Shown here one piece after another: positions 17,272 to 26,537 of a stretch of DNA of 64,000 nucleotides (position 1 is the stretch's first letter; each line of letters opens with the position of its first letter). The notes under the pieces were generated by a model. The model saw only the letters and a program-made list of their open reading frames with translations. It did not search any database and was not told the origin of the DNA. The position numbers were made by a program, and so were the translations under genes. Origin of the DNA: Cytobacillus sp. NCCP-133 (GTDB taxonomy: Bacteria > Bacillota > Bacilli > Bacillales > Cytobacillaceae); the NCBI RefSeq assembly GCF_026011715.1, contig NZ_BRVM01000001.1, forward strand, positions 1 to 64,000. The letters run 5' to 3'.

Positions 17272-17597
17272 TTATACCCTTCCTCGCTATGTATCTTTAT
17301 TCTCACTATCTATTATACTGCTTTTTAAAAAAAATGAAAATTGATTTCATTAATCCCCCATTAAAACAATAGTTATGTAGTGGAATATAAATTTAGGCGA
17401 TTACAAATCATTTAAGCGGGAATAATAGTAAGAAAAGCGCAGGGCGCCTTGACCACCCCCGACAAGCACAAGACGCGCCTCGAGAGGGTAGGTGCCTGGA
17501 GCTAAACAGTTCTATAAGTTCAAAGGGATAATAAATTCTGATATCAGAACAAAATCGTTTTCATTGAATGCAAAAGACGACAAAGGGGGAATTGAGG
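17272..17597. other. Intergenic region carrying a family A repeat
   Basis: This holds the dispersed repeat at 17433-17511 and the leader of a 25-residue microprotein gene. No other gene is supported. Confidence 0.6.
17433..17511. repeat. Dispersed intergenic repeat, family A copy 1
   Basis: Core: AAAAGCGC, GCGCCTTG, CCACCCCCGACAAGCACAAG, CCTCGAG, GGGTAGG and TGGAGCTAAACAGTT, in that order. Complementary GC-rich ends (GCGCC...GGTGCC, with CCACCCCC facing GAGGGTAGG) can form a hairpin. Other copies are at 41477-41560 and, expanded, 36009-36241. Confidence 0.8.
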
Positions 17598-17675
17598 ATG
17601 GAGTGGTCTCTTGTTTTTGTAATTGCAAGCTTGCTGCTGCTGGCTTATTTTGTTTATCTGTCTATTGCCGACTAA
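17598..17675 (+). CDS. 25-residue single-helix membrane microprotein
   Basis: A very short frame starting MEWSLVFVIASLLLLAYF and ending at TAA 17673-17675. Nearly the whole product is one membrane helix. Support: ribosome binding site AAAGGGGG 8 nt before ATG, and a strong terminator 4 nt after the stop. No family recognised. It resembles KdpF in size and hydrophobicity but lacks the KPEKF ending and no kdp genes are near. Confidence 0.6.
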   Translation: MEWSLVFVIASLLLLAYFVYLSIAD

Positions 17676-17679
17676 ATGT

Positions 17680-17706
17680 AAAGGTGCCGAATATCCTGGC
17701 ACCTTT
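17680..17706 (+). terminator. Terminator of the microprotein gene (also faces ypiP)
   Basis: Arms AAAGGTGCC (17680-17688) and GGCACCTTT (17698-17706) with a T-run on the plus strand. The right arm touches the ypiP stop codon, so it probably serves both convergent genes. Confidence 0.82.
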
Positions 17707-18479
17707 TAATTTTCCAATACTCCAAAATGGAATTTCGAAGATTTACGTGTATATACTTTGAAACCGTATTCCTCAAATCTCGGGCTTCTAAAGTGGTCTT
17801 TCAGAACAACTTTTTCTCTGGCGACCCGTTTCGCCTGATTGATGATTTCTTCTGACAAATCATCATATACAGCAAACCGGCTTAAGGCTTTGATTCCATC
17901 TGACTCAAGGATGGTTTCCTCAAACATGGGATCTAAATACACAATATCATGGCTGTCATCAGGCATGCTCACTAAAAACGGGAGTGACATCGTATTCTTA
18001 ACCTGTATTCTCCTCATTGCAAGATCCATGGATTCCAATCCTGATTCCCATTGCCCAAGTCCCTTGCCTACAATGCAGGAAAGATATTTATTGCCCTCCA
18101 GACTTGTAACCAAACCTTCATTTCCAACTGTAAAGCTCGCTACTATACTGTCAGATCCAAGACCTAGTGTACAGTCCAGAATGCTCTTGCCTTTTTCAAG
18201 CTCTGCCGCCTGTATGAAAGGATCGCTCTCCCCTCTTAAAAGGCGCTTTATTCTAAACATGGCGGAATTGGGATGAAAAAAAAACGGCTGGCTTTCCCCC
18301 AATGGAAAAAGTTCTAGACGCTCTTTCCCCACTACAATACAATCATCCTTTAGAAGATTGTGCAGAGTATTAACCGCTCTTTTATTCCGGTCTATATACT
18401 CGGAGTCTAAATCGTCAGCTATTTTCCGGGCTTTATCCTTCATTTCCTGGTTGGTCCGTCCTGCTGTGGTAATGATCAT
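17706..18479 (-). CDS. ypiP: YpiP, class I SAM-dependent methyltransferase (RsmJ-like family)
   Basis: A 257-residue Rossmann methyltransferase. SAM motif I is ILDCTLGLGSDSIVASF, the acidic ribose-binding residue SLEGN, and motif IV DIVYLDPMFEE (DPMF-type catalytic loop as in RsmJ). An N-terminal region (residues 1-90) precedes the fold. The RsmJ family methylates 16S rRNA in Gram-negatives; whether YpiP does is untested here. ATG at 18479 (MIITTAGRT) follows AGGTG; the in-frame GTG upstream is part of that site. In B. subtilis ypiP also sits beside yphP. Confidence 0.87.
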   Translation of the reverse strand: MIITTAGRTNQEMKDKARKIADDLDSEYIDRNKRAVNTLHNLLKDDCIVVGKERLELFPLGESQPFFFHPNSAMFRIKRLLRGESDPFIQAAELEKGKSILDCTLGLGSDSIVASFTVGNEGLVTSLEGNKYLSCIVGKGLGQWESGLESMDLAMRRIQVKNTMSLPFLVSMPDDSHDIVYLDPMFEETILESDGIKALSRFAVYDDLSEEIINQAKRVAREKVVLKDHFRSPRFEEYGFKVYTRKSSKFHFGVLEN

Positions 18480-18539
18480 GATATTCACCTGACTCTTTTT
18501 TGCTGTTGGTCCCGAACAGAAATTGGCTGGTTATAGAGA

Positions 18540-18564
18540 AAAGGGTGCCAAGCTGACACCCTTT
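18540..18564 (-). terminator. Terminator of the bacilliredoxin gene
   Basis: Arms AAAGGGTG (18540-18547) and CACCCTTT (18557-18564); the minus strand continues TCTCTATAA. Confidence 0.72.
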
Positions 18565-18589
18565 GCCCAAAACACTCTTTAACTAAGTA

Positions 18590-19024
18590 TTAGCAGTTGG
18601 CTTCGATTGCCTCAAGAAGATTCTCCATAATTGCTTCCATTGGGTGGTCTTCAATATCATGCCGATGAATAAAGTGTACAACTTCCTTTCCTTTCAGCAG
18701 CGCCATTGATGGAGATGAAGGCTCATATCCTTCGAAGTATTCGCGCATCTTTGCAGTTGCTTCTTTATCCTGGCCAGCGAAAACGGTAACTAAATGATCC
18801 GGTTTCTTTTCGCTTCTTAAAACAGCCTGGGTTGCCGCCGGGCGAGCTAATCCAGCTGCACAGCCACAAACCGAATTCACAACAACGAGTGCCGTACCTT
18901 CATGGCTTCCCATAAAATCTTCTACCTCTTCAGGAGATGTCAGCTCCTTAAATCCCGCCTGCACAAGTTCCTCGCGCATCGGCTTAACCATTTGTCTCAT
19001 GTATTCTTCATACGCCATTGACAT
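18590..19024 (-). CDS. brxA: Bacilliredoxin BrxA (YphP)
   Basis: A 144-residue thioredoxin-fold enzyme that removes bacillithiol from S-bacillithiolated proteins after oxidative stress. The active site is the CGC motif in NSVCGCAAG (about residue 53-55); SMALLKGKEVVHFIHRHDIE is typical of the family. ATG at 19024 follows GGAGG by 7 nt; the frame is open further upstream but without a ribosome binding site. Neighbours ypiP and ilvD are the same as in B. subtilis. Confidence 0.94.
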   Translation of the reverse strand: MSMAYEEYMRQMVKPMREELVQAGFKELTSPEEVEDFMGSHEGTALVVVNSVCGCAAGLARPAATQAVLRSEKKPDHLVTVFAGQDKEATAKMREYFEGYEPSSPSMALLKGKEVVHFIHRHDIEDHPMEAIMENLLEAIEANC

Positions 19025-19350
19025 ATTATTGCCTCCTCTATCTGCTGCCTTTTGTACAGTTAGCATACTATAACCATTAGCAATAATGCAATTTTTCCAC
19101 GTTGCTATGAAACTTCCAAAAATGCGGCAAGCATTTGTCTGCATATCTAAGAAAATTGTTCTATAGGAGCTATTTTGTTAATCTTTCACCTAAGTGTGTA
19201 TTCAATCAGGTGAAATTAGCCGAATTGAGATTTAATTGCCCCTTCGCATCAATTTATCGGCCATTCCGGGGGTTTTACCGGGCAAATCTTTCAATTTATC
19301 GGTCAGAGAAACCCCAATTTAACTGCCAATACACAGTATTTTAATGCACA

Positions 19351-19379
19351 AAAAGCCAGCCGTAAGTTGGCTGGCTTTT
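19351..19379 (-). terminator. Terminator of ilvD
   Basis: Arms AAAAGCCAGCC (19351-19361) and GGCTGGCTTTT (19369-19379), just after the ilvD stop. T-runs exist on both strands. Confidence 0.85.
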
Positions 19380-19385
19380 AACGTT

Positions 19386-21071
19386 TTAAATTTTCATCAC
19401 GCCGCCTGTGCTTGCATTGGTAACAAGCTTTGAGTAACGTGCCAAGTAGCCTTTCTTAACCTTTGGCTCGAAGCCTTTCCAATTGGCTTTCCTCTTTTCA
19501 AATTCCTCATCGGAAATTTCAAGGCTGATTGTACGGTTATTTAAATCAAGCTCAATGATGTCCCCGTTTTCAACGAAAGCAATCGGGCCGCCTTCTGCTG
19601 CTTCAGGCGAAATATGTCCAATGCTGATGCCGCGGGATGCACCGGAGAATCGGCCATCCGTAATCAGGCCGACTTTTGCACCAAGGCCCCTTCCGACAAT
19701 TTGGGAAGTTGGAGCAAGCATTTCCGGCATGCCCGGCCCACCTTTAGGGCCTTCATAGCGAATGACTACAACATTGCCTTCCTGTACTTTGCCGGTAATG
19801 ATTCCGGAAAGGGCATCTTCCTGCGAATCAAAGCAAATGGCAGGGCCTCTGTGATAGCCGCCTACCGATTCGTCGACTGCACCGACTTTGATAATGGACC
19901 CTTCAGGAGCAAGATTTCCGAACAAAACTGCAAGCCCCCCCCGCTTGGAATGCGGATTCTCAAGAGAACGGATAACATTTCTGTCCAAAATCTCACAGCC
20001 CGCAACGTTTTCCCGCAGTGGCTTTCCAGTTACTGTCAGACAATCTCCATTTAATGCATCAGGCTTTTTCAGCAATTCATTTATAATCGCACTTACACCC
20101 CCAGCATTATGTACATCTTCAATATGGTAATCAGAAGCAGGTGCGATCTTTGCGAGATGTGGAACCCGGTTGGCAATTTCATTAATGCGTTCAATCGGGT
20201 AATCAATCTCTGCCTCATGTGCCAATGCCAAGGTATGAAGGACTGTGTTAGTCGATCCGCCCATCGCCATGTCCAAAGCAAAAGCATTGTCGATTGCATC
20301 CATTGTAACAATATCGCGCGGCTTGATATCTTTTTTAATTAGTTCCATCAGCTGTTTGGCAGAACGTTTGACAAACTCCTTCCTTTCCTCTGATACAGCC
20401 AGAATCGTACCGTTGCCGGGAAGAGCAAGACCAAGGCCTTCAGCAAGGCAATTCATGGAGTTCGCTGTGAACATTCCTGAGCATGATCCACACGTCGGAC
20501 AAGCAACTTGCTCAATTTCCTGCAGCTTTTGTTCATCAATTTTTCCGGATTCATAGGCACCCACTCCTTCAAAAACAGAGCTTAATGATAATGGTTTTCC
20601 ATCCGAGTCTACTCCTGCTTTCATCGGGCCCCCGCTGACAAAAACAGTTGGGATATTCACCCGTAAAGCACCCATCATCATGCCAGGCGTTATTTTATCA
20701 CAGTTCGGGATGCAGACCATGCCATCAAACCAATGCGCAGAGACGACAGTTTCGAGAGAATCTGCAATAATCTCACGGCTCGGAAGGGAATAACGCATAC
20801 CGATATGTCCCATGGCAATTCCGTCATCAACCCCGATTGTATTAAATTCAAACGGAACTCCGCCCGCTTCACGAATCGCTTCCTTAACGATTTTTCCAAA
20901 TTCCTGCAAATGCACATGCCCAGGTACAATATCTATATACGAGTTGCATACCGCAATGAATGGCTTGCCGAAATCTTCTTCTTTTACACCAGCAGCTCGC
21001 AATAAACTCCTGTGCGGTGCGCGGTCCGTCCCCTTTTTAATCATGTCACTTCTCATTTGTGTGTCAGTCAT
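19386..21071 (-). CDS. ilvD: Dihydroxy-acid dehydratase
   Basis: A 561-residue Fe-S enzyme of valine/isoleucine/leucine and pantothenate synthesis, dehydrating 2,3-dihydroxy acids. Cluster-ligand contexts are visible: [28 protein letters not shown] and [17 protein letters not shown]. Also SGGPMKAG and the C-terminal [22 protein letters not shown] at 21071 ([14 protein letters not shown]) is 10 nt after GGAGG; the longer frame runs through that site. It shares the isoleucine pathway with ilvA at the window start. Confidence 0.97.
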   Translation of the reverse strand: MTDTQMRSDMIKKGTDRAPHRSLLRAAGVKEEDFGKPFIAVCNSYIDIVPGHVHLQEFGKIVKEAIREAGGVPFEFNTIGVDDGIAMGHIGMRYSLPSREIIADSLETVVSAHWFDGMVCIPNCDKITPGMMMGALRVNIPTVFVSGGPMKAGVDSDGKPLSLSSVFEGVGAYESGKIDEQKLQEIEQVACPTCGSCSGMFTANSMNCLAEGLGLALPGNGTILAVSEERKEFVKRSAKQLMELIKKDIKPRDIVTMDAIDNAFALDMAMGGSTNTVLHTLALAHEAEIDYPIERINEIANRVPHLAKIAPASDYHIEDVHNAGGVSAIINELLKKPDALNGDCLTVTGKPLRENVAGCEILDRNVIRSLENPHSKRGGLAVLFGNLAPEGSIIKVGAVDESVGGYHRGPAICFDSQEDALSGIITGKVQEGNVVVIRYEGPKGGPGMPEMLAPTSQIVGRGLGAKVGLITDGRFSGASRGISIGHISPEAAEGGPIAFVENGDIIELDLNNRTISLEISDEEFEKRKANWKGFEPKVKKGYLARYSKLVTNASTGGVMKI

Positions 21072-21457
21072 AGTATGTAAAACCTCCAATTTACCCTAGA
21101 TTCAAAACCTATTATTCTATGGGAATGAAATGAAGAACCTCCCAAATATTTCTTTACAATATAGCCTTTTTTTCAAATAATTTCAACAATTTTCACTAAT
21201 TTAATATATTTTTTTGCTTTAAAAGGGTAAACTGCAATGTATATAAGAAGTGGGAAGAAGGAAACAAGTTAAGTCATGATTGGAGTCAGACTCCATCGCA
21301 TTTATTGGATATAGTTTAGCGAGAGAAGGAAAAGTTTAAAAACATAGTATTAGCCCGATAGGAGAATTAAGTTAGGATCTAGCACTTTTTCCTAGCGCTT
21401 CAGCCAGGAAAGGACTGGAGCTTGAAAAACTCCTTCTTCAATAATCACGTAATCAAA
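21072..21457. other. Intergenic region upstream of ilvD
   Basis: AT-rich. A perfect short palindrome, TGGAGTC-A-GACTCCA (about 21281-21295), is visible. No T-box, gene or recognisable riboswitch is seen. Confidence 0.4.
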
Positions 21458-21492
21458 AAAACCGCCCAGGCCGATGCCCATTGAGCGGTTTT
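21458..21492 (-). terminator. Terminator of ypgR
   Basis: Arms AAAACCGC (21458-21465) and GCGGTTTT (21485-21492); TTTTTTGATT follows on the minus strand. Confidence 0.75.
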
Positions 21493-21499
21493 ATTTTTC

Positions 21500-22636
21500 T
21501 TATTCTTGTCCTTGCTTACGCGATTCAGTCATTTGCTTCCACACTGAACCTTTTGCTTCTTCTCCATGTTCAATCCTTTCGATTGCCAGTTTTATTTGCA
21601 TGCTCACTTCGAATTCCGGATCATCTTCAGCAGCAATTAATGAGGCCAGAGCACTTTCATCTCCCACCTCGTATAAAAACATGGCAGCACGCCAGCGCAC
21701 AAGTTTGCTGTCATCCTGCAGCGCTTCCTGCATGGCATCCATTGCTTCCTTAAAGCCTAAATCAGACAAGCAGTCTCCCGCTGTACGCCTTACCGTCACG
21801 GTTTTATCCTTTAATGCTTTATATAGGAGCGGAAGAACCCCTTTATTTTCTATCATACCAAGATATACAGTCGCAAGCCTTCTGATTGAAGCTTTTTCAT
21901 CGTTCAGGGCTTTCTCCAATACTGTGAAGTCTTCTACAGTTGGGTCATCCATTTGTTCGAGCTTTTGGTAGCGAACTCGCCAATCAGGAGAATCAAGGTC
22001 TTCTGCAGCCAGTTTTAAACGCGGACGCGCATGCTTTTCTTCTGCTTTTTCTGGACTTTTGGCAATTTGAACAAGGGTCTGCAGCCTTCCTTCAGGATAA
22101 GAAGCCATAAGCTCTTCTACAAGATCATGGCCAACCTGGTCAAAGTCTCCATAACGGACGCCAAATTCTTTCCACTTGCGGACCATCACGACATTGTCTG
22201 CTGGGTCTTGAGCCTCTCCAACAGCTTTAATAAAGTTCTCTGGCAATCCAAAGCGTTTTTCTTCTGAACCACCAGAAAGCTTTACTTGCATAGGGATTCC
22301 TTTGTACATTTGGACAAAGACCTGCACTTCTCCAAAGTGCTCATCGAAGCCATTTTCATCGCTGCTTTCATTTGCAACGTCCTCGCCAAAAGCAGAACGG
22401 ACTTGAGGAAGCAGCTCTTTCCAGTCATATTTGGCGTTTCTTTCAACTGCCAAAAAGTCTGCCACATGGTAAACGCCCTTTACCCCTTCAATTGCAAGAA
22501 TATCCAGTATAACCTTTGGAGCGCCTTGGCTTTTATCTTTTTTATAATTATTGCTTTTTCCCATCGGAAGTTCTTTGTCCAGAATAACCTTCATCGTATT
22601 CGGACTTGGTGTTGGTTCAATAGCTTTTATTTTCAA
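21500..22636 (-). CDS. ypgR: YpgR, conserved virulence factor C family (Nfu-like N-domain plus HEAT repeats)
   Basis: A 378-residue protein. Residues 1-85 resemble the Nfu N-terminal fold (IKAIEPTPSPNTMKVILDKEL...GVKGVYHVADFLAV). From about residue 205 there are alpha-helical HEAT-like repeats (DWRVRYQKLEQM, IRRLATVYLGMIEN, VRRTAGDCLSDLG, VRWRAAMFLYEVG) spaced about 32 residues apart. The homologue in staphylococci is CvfC; its role is not known. The start is TTG at 22636, 8 nt after AAGGGTG. Neighbour genes match B. subtilis ypgR-ypgQ. Confidence 0.9.
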   Translation of the reverse strand: MKIKAIEPTPSPNTMKVILDKELPMGKSNNYKKDKSQGAPKVILDILAIEGVKGVYHVADFLAVERNAKYDWKELLPQVRSAFGEDVANESSDENGFDEHFGEVQVFVQMYKGIPMQVKLSGGSEEKRFGLPENFIKAVGEAQDPADNVVMVRKWKEFGVRYGDFDQVGHDLVEELMASYPEGRLQTLVQIAKSPEKAEEKHARPRLKLAAEDLDSPDWRVRYQKLEQMDDPTVEDFTVLEKALNDEKASIRRLATVYLGMIENKGVLPLLYKALKDKTVTVRRTAGDCLSDLGFKEAMDAMQEALQDDSKLVRWRAAMFLYEVGDESALASLIAAEDDPEFEVSMQIKLAIERIEHGEEAKGSVWKQMTESRKQGQE

Positions 22637-22763
22637 TGAGTATCACCCTTTTTTAATGTTTTCACGTTGGCAACTGGTCTTATTCTACCATAAGAAGAAT
22701 CACGTGGCATTTTATGTGTTTTTAATGAAAAGGGTTGGGTTAACAGAGCTGATTAAAGATAAA

Positions 22764-22787
22764 AACCCGAAGCATTCGCCCCGGGCT
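22764..22787 (-). terminator. Possible terminator of the ABC-F gene
   Basis: Complementary AACCCGA and CCGGGCT with an AT/GC loop; the minus strand continues TTTTTATC. The stem is short. Confidence 0.5.
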
Positions 22788-22796
22788 CTAGTTTCC

Positions 22797-24677
22797 TCAT
22801 TCGTTTTCAGCTATTTCTGAAAGGCAGCTCCATCTCTCAATTAAATACTCTAGTTCTTCATTAAGTTTGGCTTCTTCTTCCACTAACGACTGTCCTTTTT
22901 CAAAATCGCTCCCAATATTGGCCATTTCTGAAGAGATCTCTTCCAGCCGGCTTTCAACTGATTCAATCTTGCTATCAATCTCTTCCCATTCTTTTTTCTC
23001 CTTGTACGTCATTTTCTTCTTTTTAGGCTTCATTTCCTTCGGCTTTTCTGGAACTGAACCATTTTCATGAACTGGTTTTGCACTTTCCTTTTCAAGAAAT
23101 TCGCTGTAATTCCCATAAAAAGAATCGACCTCGCCTTCACCTTTTAAGACAAGAAGCTGATCGGCAACTTTATCAAGAAAATAGCGGTCATGAGACACAG
23201 TAATGACCACTCCCGGGAAATCATCCAGATAATCTTCTAAAACCGTTAAAGTTTGGGTATCAAGATTATTGGTTGGCTCATCGAGCAGGAGTACATTCGG
23301 CTCGGACATTAGAATTTTCAACAAATACAGCCTGCGTTTTTCTCCTCCGGAAAGCTTTCGGATAGGAGTGCCATGAGTAAACGAGGGAAATAGGAAACGT
23401 TCCAGCAGTTGTGCCGCAGAAATCGTTTTTCCATCTGTTGTTTCGACTACCTGTGCCGTTTCCTTTAAATATTCGATCATGCGTTTATTTTCATCCATAT
23501 CTTCGCTTTCCTGTGTATAATAAGCGATTTTTACTGTTTGTCCAATAATGCGTTCACCCGAATCAAGCGGAATCCGGCCAGCCAGAATATTCAGCAAGGT
23601 AGACTTTCCGGTACCGTTCCTGCCAATAATCCCGATTCTGTCTCCTGCCTTTACCAACAGATCGAACTTATTCAAGATAAACTGGCTGCCATATTTTTTC
23701 GTAGCATCTTCCAATTCAAAGACCTGTTTCCCAAGACGGCTGCCGCTAAGGGACATATCAAGCTTTTCTGTCGTTTTAACATTAGCAAGCTGACTATCGA
23801 GTTCATCAAAACGCTGAATTCTGGCCTTTTGTTTTGTTGTGCGTGCTTTTGCCCCTCTTCTGATCCATTCAAGTTCCCTTCTAAAGAGGTTTTTCTGCTT
23901 TTCTATTGTTGCGGCTTCGTTTTCTCCTCTACTTGCCTTTGCTTCCAAAAAAGCTGCATAATTGCCTTTGTAACTGTAAAGATTTCCGCCATCTAGTTCA
24001 AACATTCTATTAGTAACCCGGTCAAGAAAATAACGGTCGTGAGTTACAAGCAAGAGTGCTCCCCTGTATCGCCCCAAATATTCTTCAAGCCATTTGACAG
24101 ATTCAAAGTCAAGATGGTTAGTCGGCTCATCCAAAATCAGCAAATCTGGTGACTGAATCAAAACTTGCGCTAGGGCAACCCTTTTCTTTTGTCCGCCGGA
24201 TAACTCCCCGATCTTTTTGTTAAAGTCTTCGATTCCGAGCTTTGTAAGAATTGTTTTTGCATCAGTATTCACTTCCCAGGCATTCAATGTATCCATTCTT
24301 TTTTGAATCTCAAAAAGTTCTTGCTGTATAGCTGAATCTTCTGGACTTTTGCCGAGCTTCATCAATGCCAGTTCATACTCTTTCTGCACAACTAGGATTG
24401 GGGCATTTCCTGCAAATACTTGCTCGAGTACGGTCAGTTCAGCATTTAACTCTGGCTGCTGGGCTGAATATGAAATGGTGTAGTCCTTCGGAGTGACAAT
24501 TTCCCCTGAATCCGGCTGGTCAATGCCTGCCATTACTTTTAACAAGGATGATTTCCCCGTACCGTTCACTCCAATAAGGCCTACTCTCTCTTTTTCAGCG
24601 ATTGTAAAAGAGATATTTTTAAAAAGCTCTTTTTCTCCATATGTTTTTGTTACATTCTCTGCAGAGATCATTTTCAT
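22797..24677 (-). CDS. ABC-F family ATPase (YfmR/Uup-type)
   Basis: A 626-residue soluble protein with two ABC ATPase domains and no membrane segments. Walker A: GVNGTGKSS (about 37) and GRNGTGKSTL (about 350). Signatures LSGGQKKRVALAQ and LSGGEKRRLYLLK; Walker B LLILDEPTNHLD and VLLLDEPTNNLD. A charged linker (RGAKARTTKQKARIQRF) joins the domains, and a C-terminal coiled coil (KMTYKEKKEWEEIDSKIE onward) is as in Uup/YfmR. Such proteins act on the ribosome; YfmR relieves stalls. ATG at 24677 overlaps the upstream ypgQ stop (ATGA). Confidence 0.92.
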   Translation of the reverse strand: MKMISAENVTKTYGEKELFKNISFTIAEKERVGLIGVNGTGKSSLLKVMAGIDQPDSGEIVTPKDYTISYSAQQPELNAELTVLEQVFAGNAPILVVQKEYELALMKLGKSPEDSAIQQELFEIQKRMDTLNAWEVNTDAKTILTKLGIEDFNKKIGELSGGQKKRVALAQVLIQSPDLLILDEPTNHLDFESVKWLEEYLGRYRGALLLVTHDRYFLDRVTNRMFELDGGNLYSYKGNYAAFLEAKASRGENEAATIEKQKNLFRRELEWIRRGAKARTTKQKARIQRFDELDSQLANVKTTEKLDMSLSGSRLGKQVFELEDATKKYGSQFILNKFDLLVKAGDRIGIIGRNGTGKSTLLNILAGRIPLDSGERIIGQTVKIAYYTQESEDMDENKRMIEYLKETAQVVETTDGKTISAAQLLERFLFPSFTHGTPIRKLSGGEKRRLYLLKILMSEPNVLLLDEPTNNLDTQTLTVLEDYLDDFPGVVITVSHDRYFLDKVADQLLVLKGEGEVDSFYGNYSEFLEKESAKPVHENGSVPEKPKEMKPKKKKMTYKEKKEWEEIDSKIESVESRLEEISSEMANIGSDFEKGQSLVEEEAKLNEELEYLIERWSCLSEIAENE

Positions 24678-25321
24678 GCTTGACCATTCCATTCTTTATA
24701 AAATTGCTGCAAATACTGTTCCATAAATTTGTGCCGTTCTTCCGCTATTTCCTTTGCGGTAACTGTATTAAACTTATCTTTTAGCCTTAACAGCTTTTCA
24801 TAAAAATGATTGATCGAAGAGGAATTTCCATTGCGGTATTCGTCTTCAGTCATTTCATCTCTGACTTCAATGACTGGATCATAAATTGCCTGCCCTTTTT
24901 TTCCTCCATAAGCAAATGCTCTTGCAATCCCCAGTGCTCCGATGGCATCCAGTCTGTCAGCATCTTGCACAATTTCGGCTTCTCTGCTCAAAACCTTATT
25001 ATTAAGTCCGCCTTTAAAGGAGATTGAATAAATAATATCTTTAATTTTACTTTTAGCTTCTTCATGTATTTCCAAAGTCGCCAGGAAATCGGAAAGCTTC
25101 TCTTCCCCTGCACCTTTGGAAGGATTAAGTTTTTCATCCGGTATATCGTGAAGCAAGGCTGCCATTTCAATGATAAAAAAGTCGCCTCGCTCCTCTTTTT
25201 TGGCTATGTATAGGGCATATTTACGCACCCGTTCAATATGATGCCAGTCATGTCCGGTTGAATCATCTCCCAGCTCATTCCGAACAAAATATTGTGTATT
25301 ATGTATAATTTTTTTGTTCAA
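24674..25321 (-). CDS. ypgQ: YpgQ, HD-domain (pyro)phosphohydrolase
   Basis: A 215-residue HD-superfamily enzyme. Metal ligands: H in GHDWHHIERV, the HD pair in MAALLHDIPDEK, and D in IVQDADRLDAIGALG. B. subtilis YpgQ is a Mn-dependent nucleoside triphosphate pyrophosphohydrolase; the same activity is likely by homology. The start is TTG, 6 nt after AGGTG. It is followed by the ABC-F gene in a 4-nt overlap, an operon pairing not dictated by known function. Confidence 0.9.
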   Translation of the reverse strand: MNKKIIHNTQYFVRNELGDDSTGHDWHHIERVRKYALYIAKKEERGDFFIIEMAALLHDIPDEKLNPSKGAGEEKLSDFLATLEIHEEAKSKIKDIIYSISFKGGLNNKVLSREAEIVQDADRLDAIGALGIARAFAYGGKKGQAIYDPVIEVRDEMTEDEYRNGNSSSINHFYEKLLRLKDKFNTVTAKEIAEERHKFMEQYLQQFYKEWNGQA

Positions 25322-25522
25322 TCATTTCACCTGCTTTCAAACTTCATTGTCCATTTTAACATTAGTCAGGGAAAAGAAACATCGGCAAGCATATTCCATT
25401 TTTCAGGGGGATCCGCTGTAAATGTGAACTTAGCGAATAAATTAATCAAACTTACGAATAAATATTATATTTAGCGAACAAAACTTAAAAATTAGCCAAT
25501 AATCCAGTTTTCATCAGATAAA

Positions 25523-25567
25523 AGCCTGGATCAAGAAACCATTTTCATAGATTTCTTAGTCCAGGCT
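25523..25567 (-). terminator. Terminator of degV-like gene
   Basis: Long imperfect stem: AGCCTGGA (25523-25530) with TCCAGGCT (25560-25567), and CAAGAAA with TTTCTTAG inside. The minus strand continues TTTTATC. Confidence 0.72.
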
Positions 25568-25588
25568 CCTATGATCTGTCCATTATTG

Positions 25589-26437
25589 TTAATCCAGGCC
25601 ATTAAGCCAGCTTATTCCGAGTGTATTTTCCCCTGCATGGACTCCTATTGTTGCTCCTAGTGAATAGCAGCCAAATTTTATCGCAGGGAATTCCTTCTGC
25701 AGCTCTTCCTTCCAACTTTCAGCTTCATCAGGATGAAGTCCATATAAGATAAATACTTCTTTGAGCGGTTTCTTTTCATGTGAGTTTCTTAAAAGCTTCA
25801 TAATTTTTTCCTTTGCCTTTTTCTCGCTCCTGGCTTTTTCCCTGACACTTAGCTCACCATCATGAACAGAGATAATAGGCTTAACATTCAGCATGCTTCC
25901 AAGAAAAAATTGAATCCCTGACATTCTGCCGCTCCGATGAAGCTGTTCAAGGCTTCCGATCAGGACATATGTCTCCCCGGTATCCCGCAGAATCTCAATT
26001 CTCCTTATAACTTCTTCAGCAGCTAATCCTGATTCCGCCCACTCCATACCCTTTAGGATCATTCTCGTTAAAGGGTATGAAAGAATCTTAGAATCTACAC
26101 TGTATACTGGTATATCCACAAGCTGTGACGCCTGTTCACTTGAGGAAACTGTGCCGCTGAGCTTTGCGGATACAAGGACTGCAATAATCGCATCATACTT
26201 GCCTTTCAAATTTTCGTAAAGGTTCTGAAATGCTCCAATCGATGGCTGAGATGTCTTAGGGGGAGTATCAAGAGTTTTTAAACGCGCATATAGCTCTTCC
26301 GGTGTTAAATCAACTCCATCGGTATACTCATTTCCATCCATAATGATGGTCATGGGTATTTGATACAAATCAGGATGGTTTTTTAATTCTTCATTCAGAT
26401 AAGCAGTGCTGTCGGTTACCCATGCAATTTTAGCCAT
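25589..26437 (-). CDS. DegV-family fatty-acid-binding protein
   Basis: A 282-residue DegV protein that binds a fatty acyl chain; family members include FakB, the substrate carrier of fatty acid kinase. Visible: N-terminal WVTDSTAYLN, TSQPSIGAF, LSAKLSGTVSSS-type loop and the C-terminal GATIGVHAGENTLGISW (SIGPVIGVHTGPGALG-type). The gene is monocistronic with its own terminator. Sequence does not show whether it works with a FakA kinase. Confidence 0.92.
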   Translation of the reverse strand: MAKIAWVTDSTAYLNEELKNHPDLYQIPMTIIMDGNEYTDGVDLTPEELYARLKTLDTPPKTSQPSIGAFQNLYENLKGKYDAIIAVLVSAKLSGTVSSSEQASQLVDIPVYSVDSKILSYPLTRMILKGMEWAESGLAAEEVIRRIEILRDTGETYVLIGSLEQLHRSGRMSGIQFFLGSMLNVKPIISVHDGELSVREKARSEKKAKEKIMKLLRNSHEKKPLKEVFILYGLHPDEAESWKEELQKEFPAIKFGCYSLGATIGVHAGENTLGISWLNGLD

Positions 26438-26537
26438 TTTAAACCGCCCCCTTTATAATTATTTATATAGTATGTACGTAAATTAGACCAAAATAATGGC
26501 AGGGAGTGAACTGATACATTCACTCCAGCCGAAAACC

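Noticed and set aside
17598..17675. KdpF identity for the 25-residue protein
   Set aside because: Lacks the KPEKF-type ending and there are no kdpABC genes nearby.
25322..25522. Repeated AGCGAATAAATT-like words between ypgQ and degV
   Set aside because: Short AT-rich words recur (also near 19240 and 51880) but without consistent spacing or pairing to call a repeat family.
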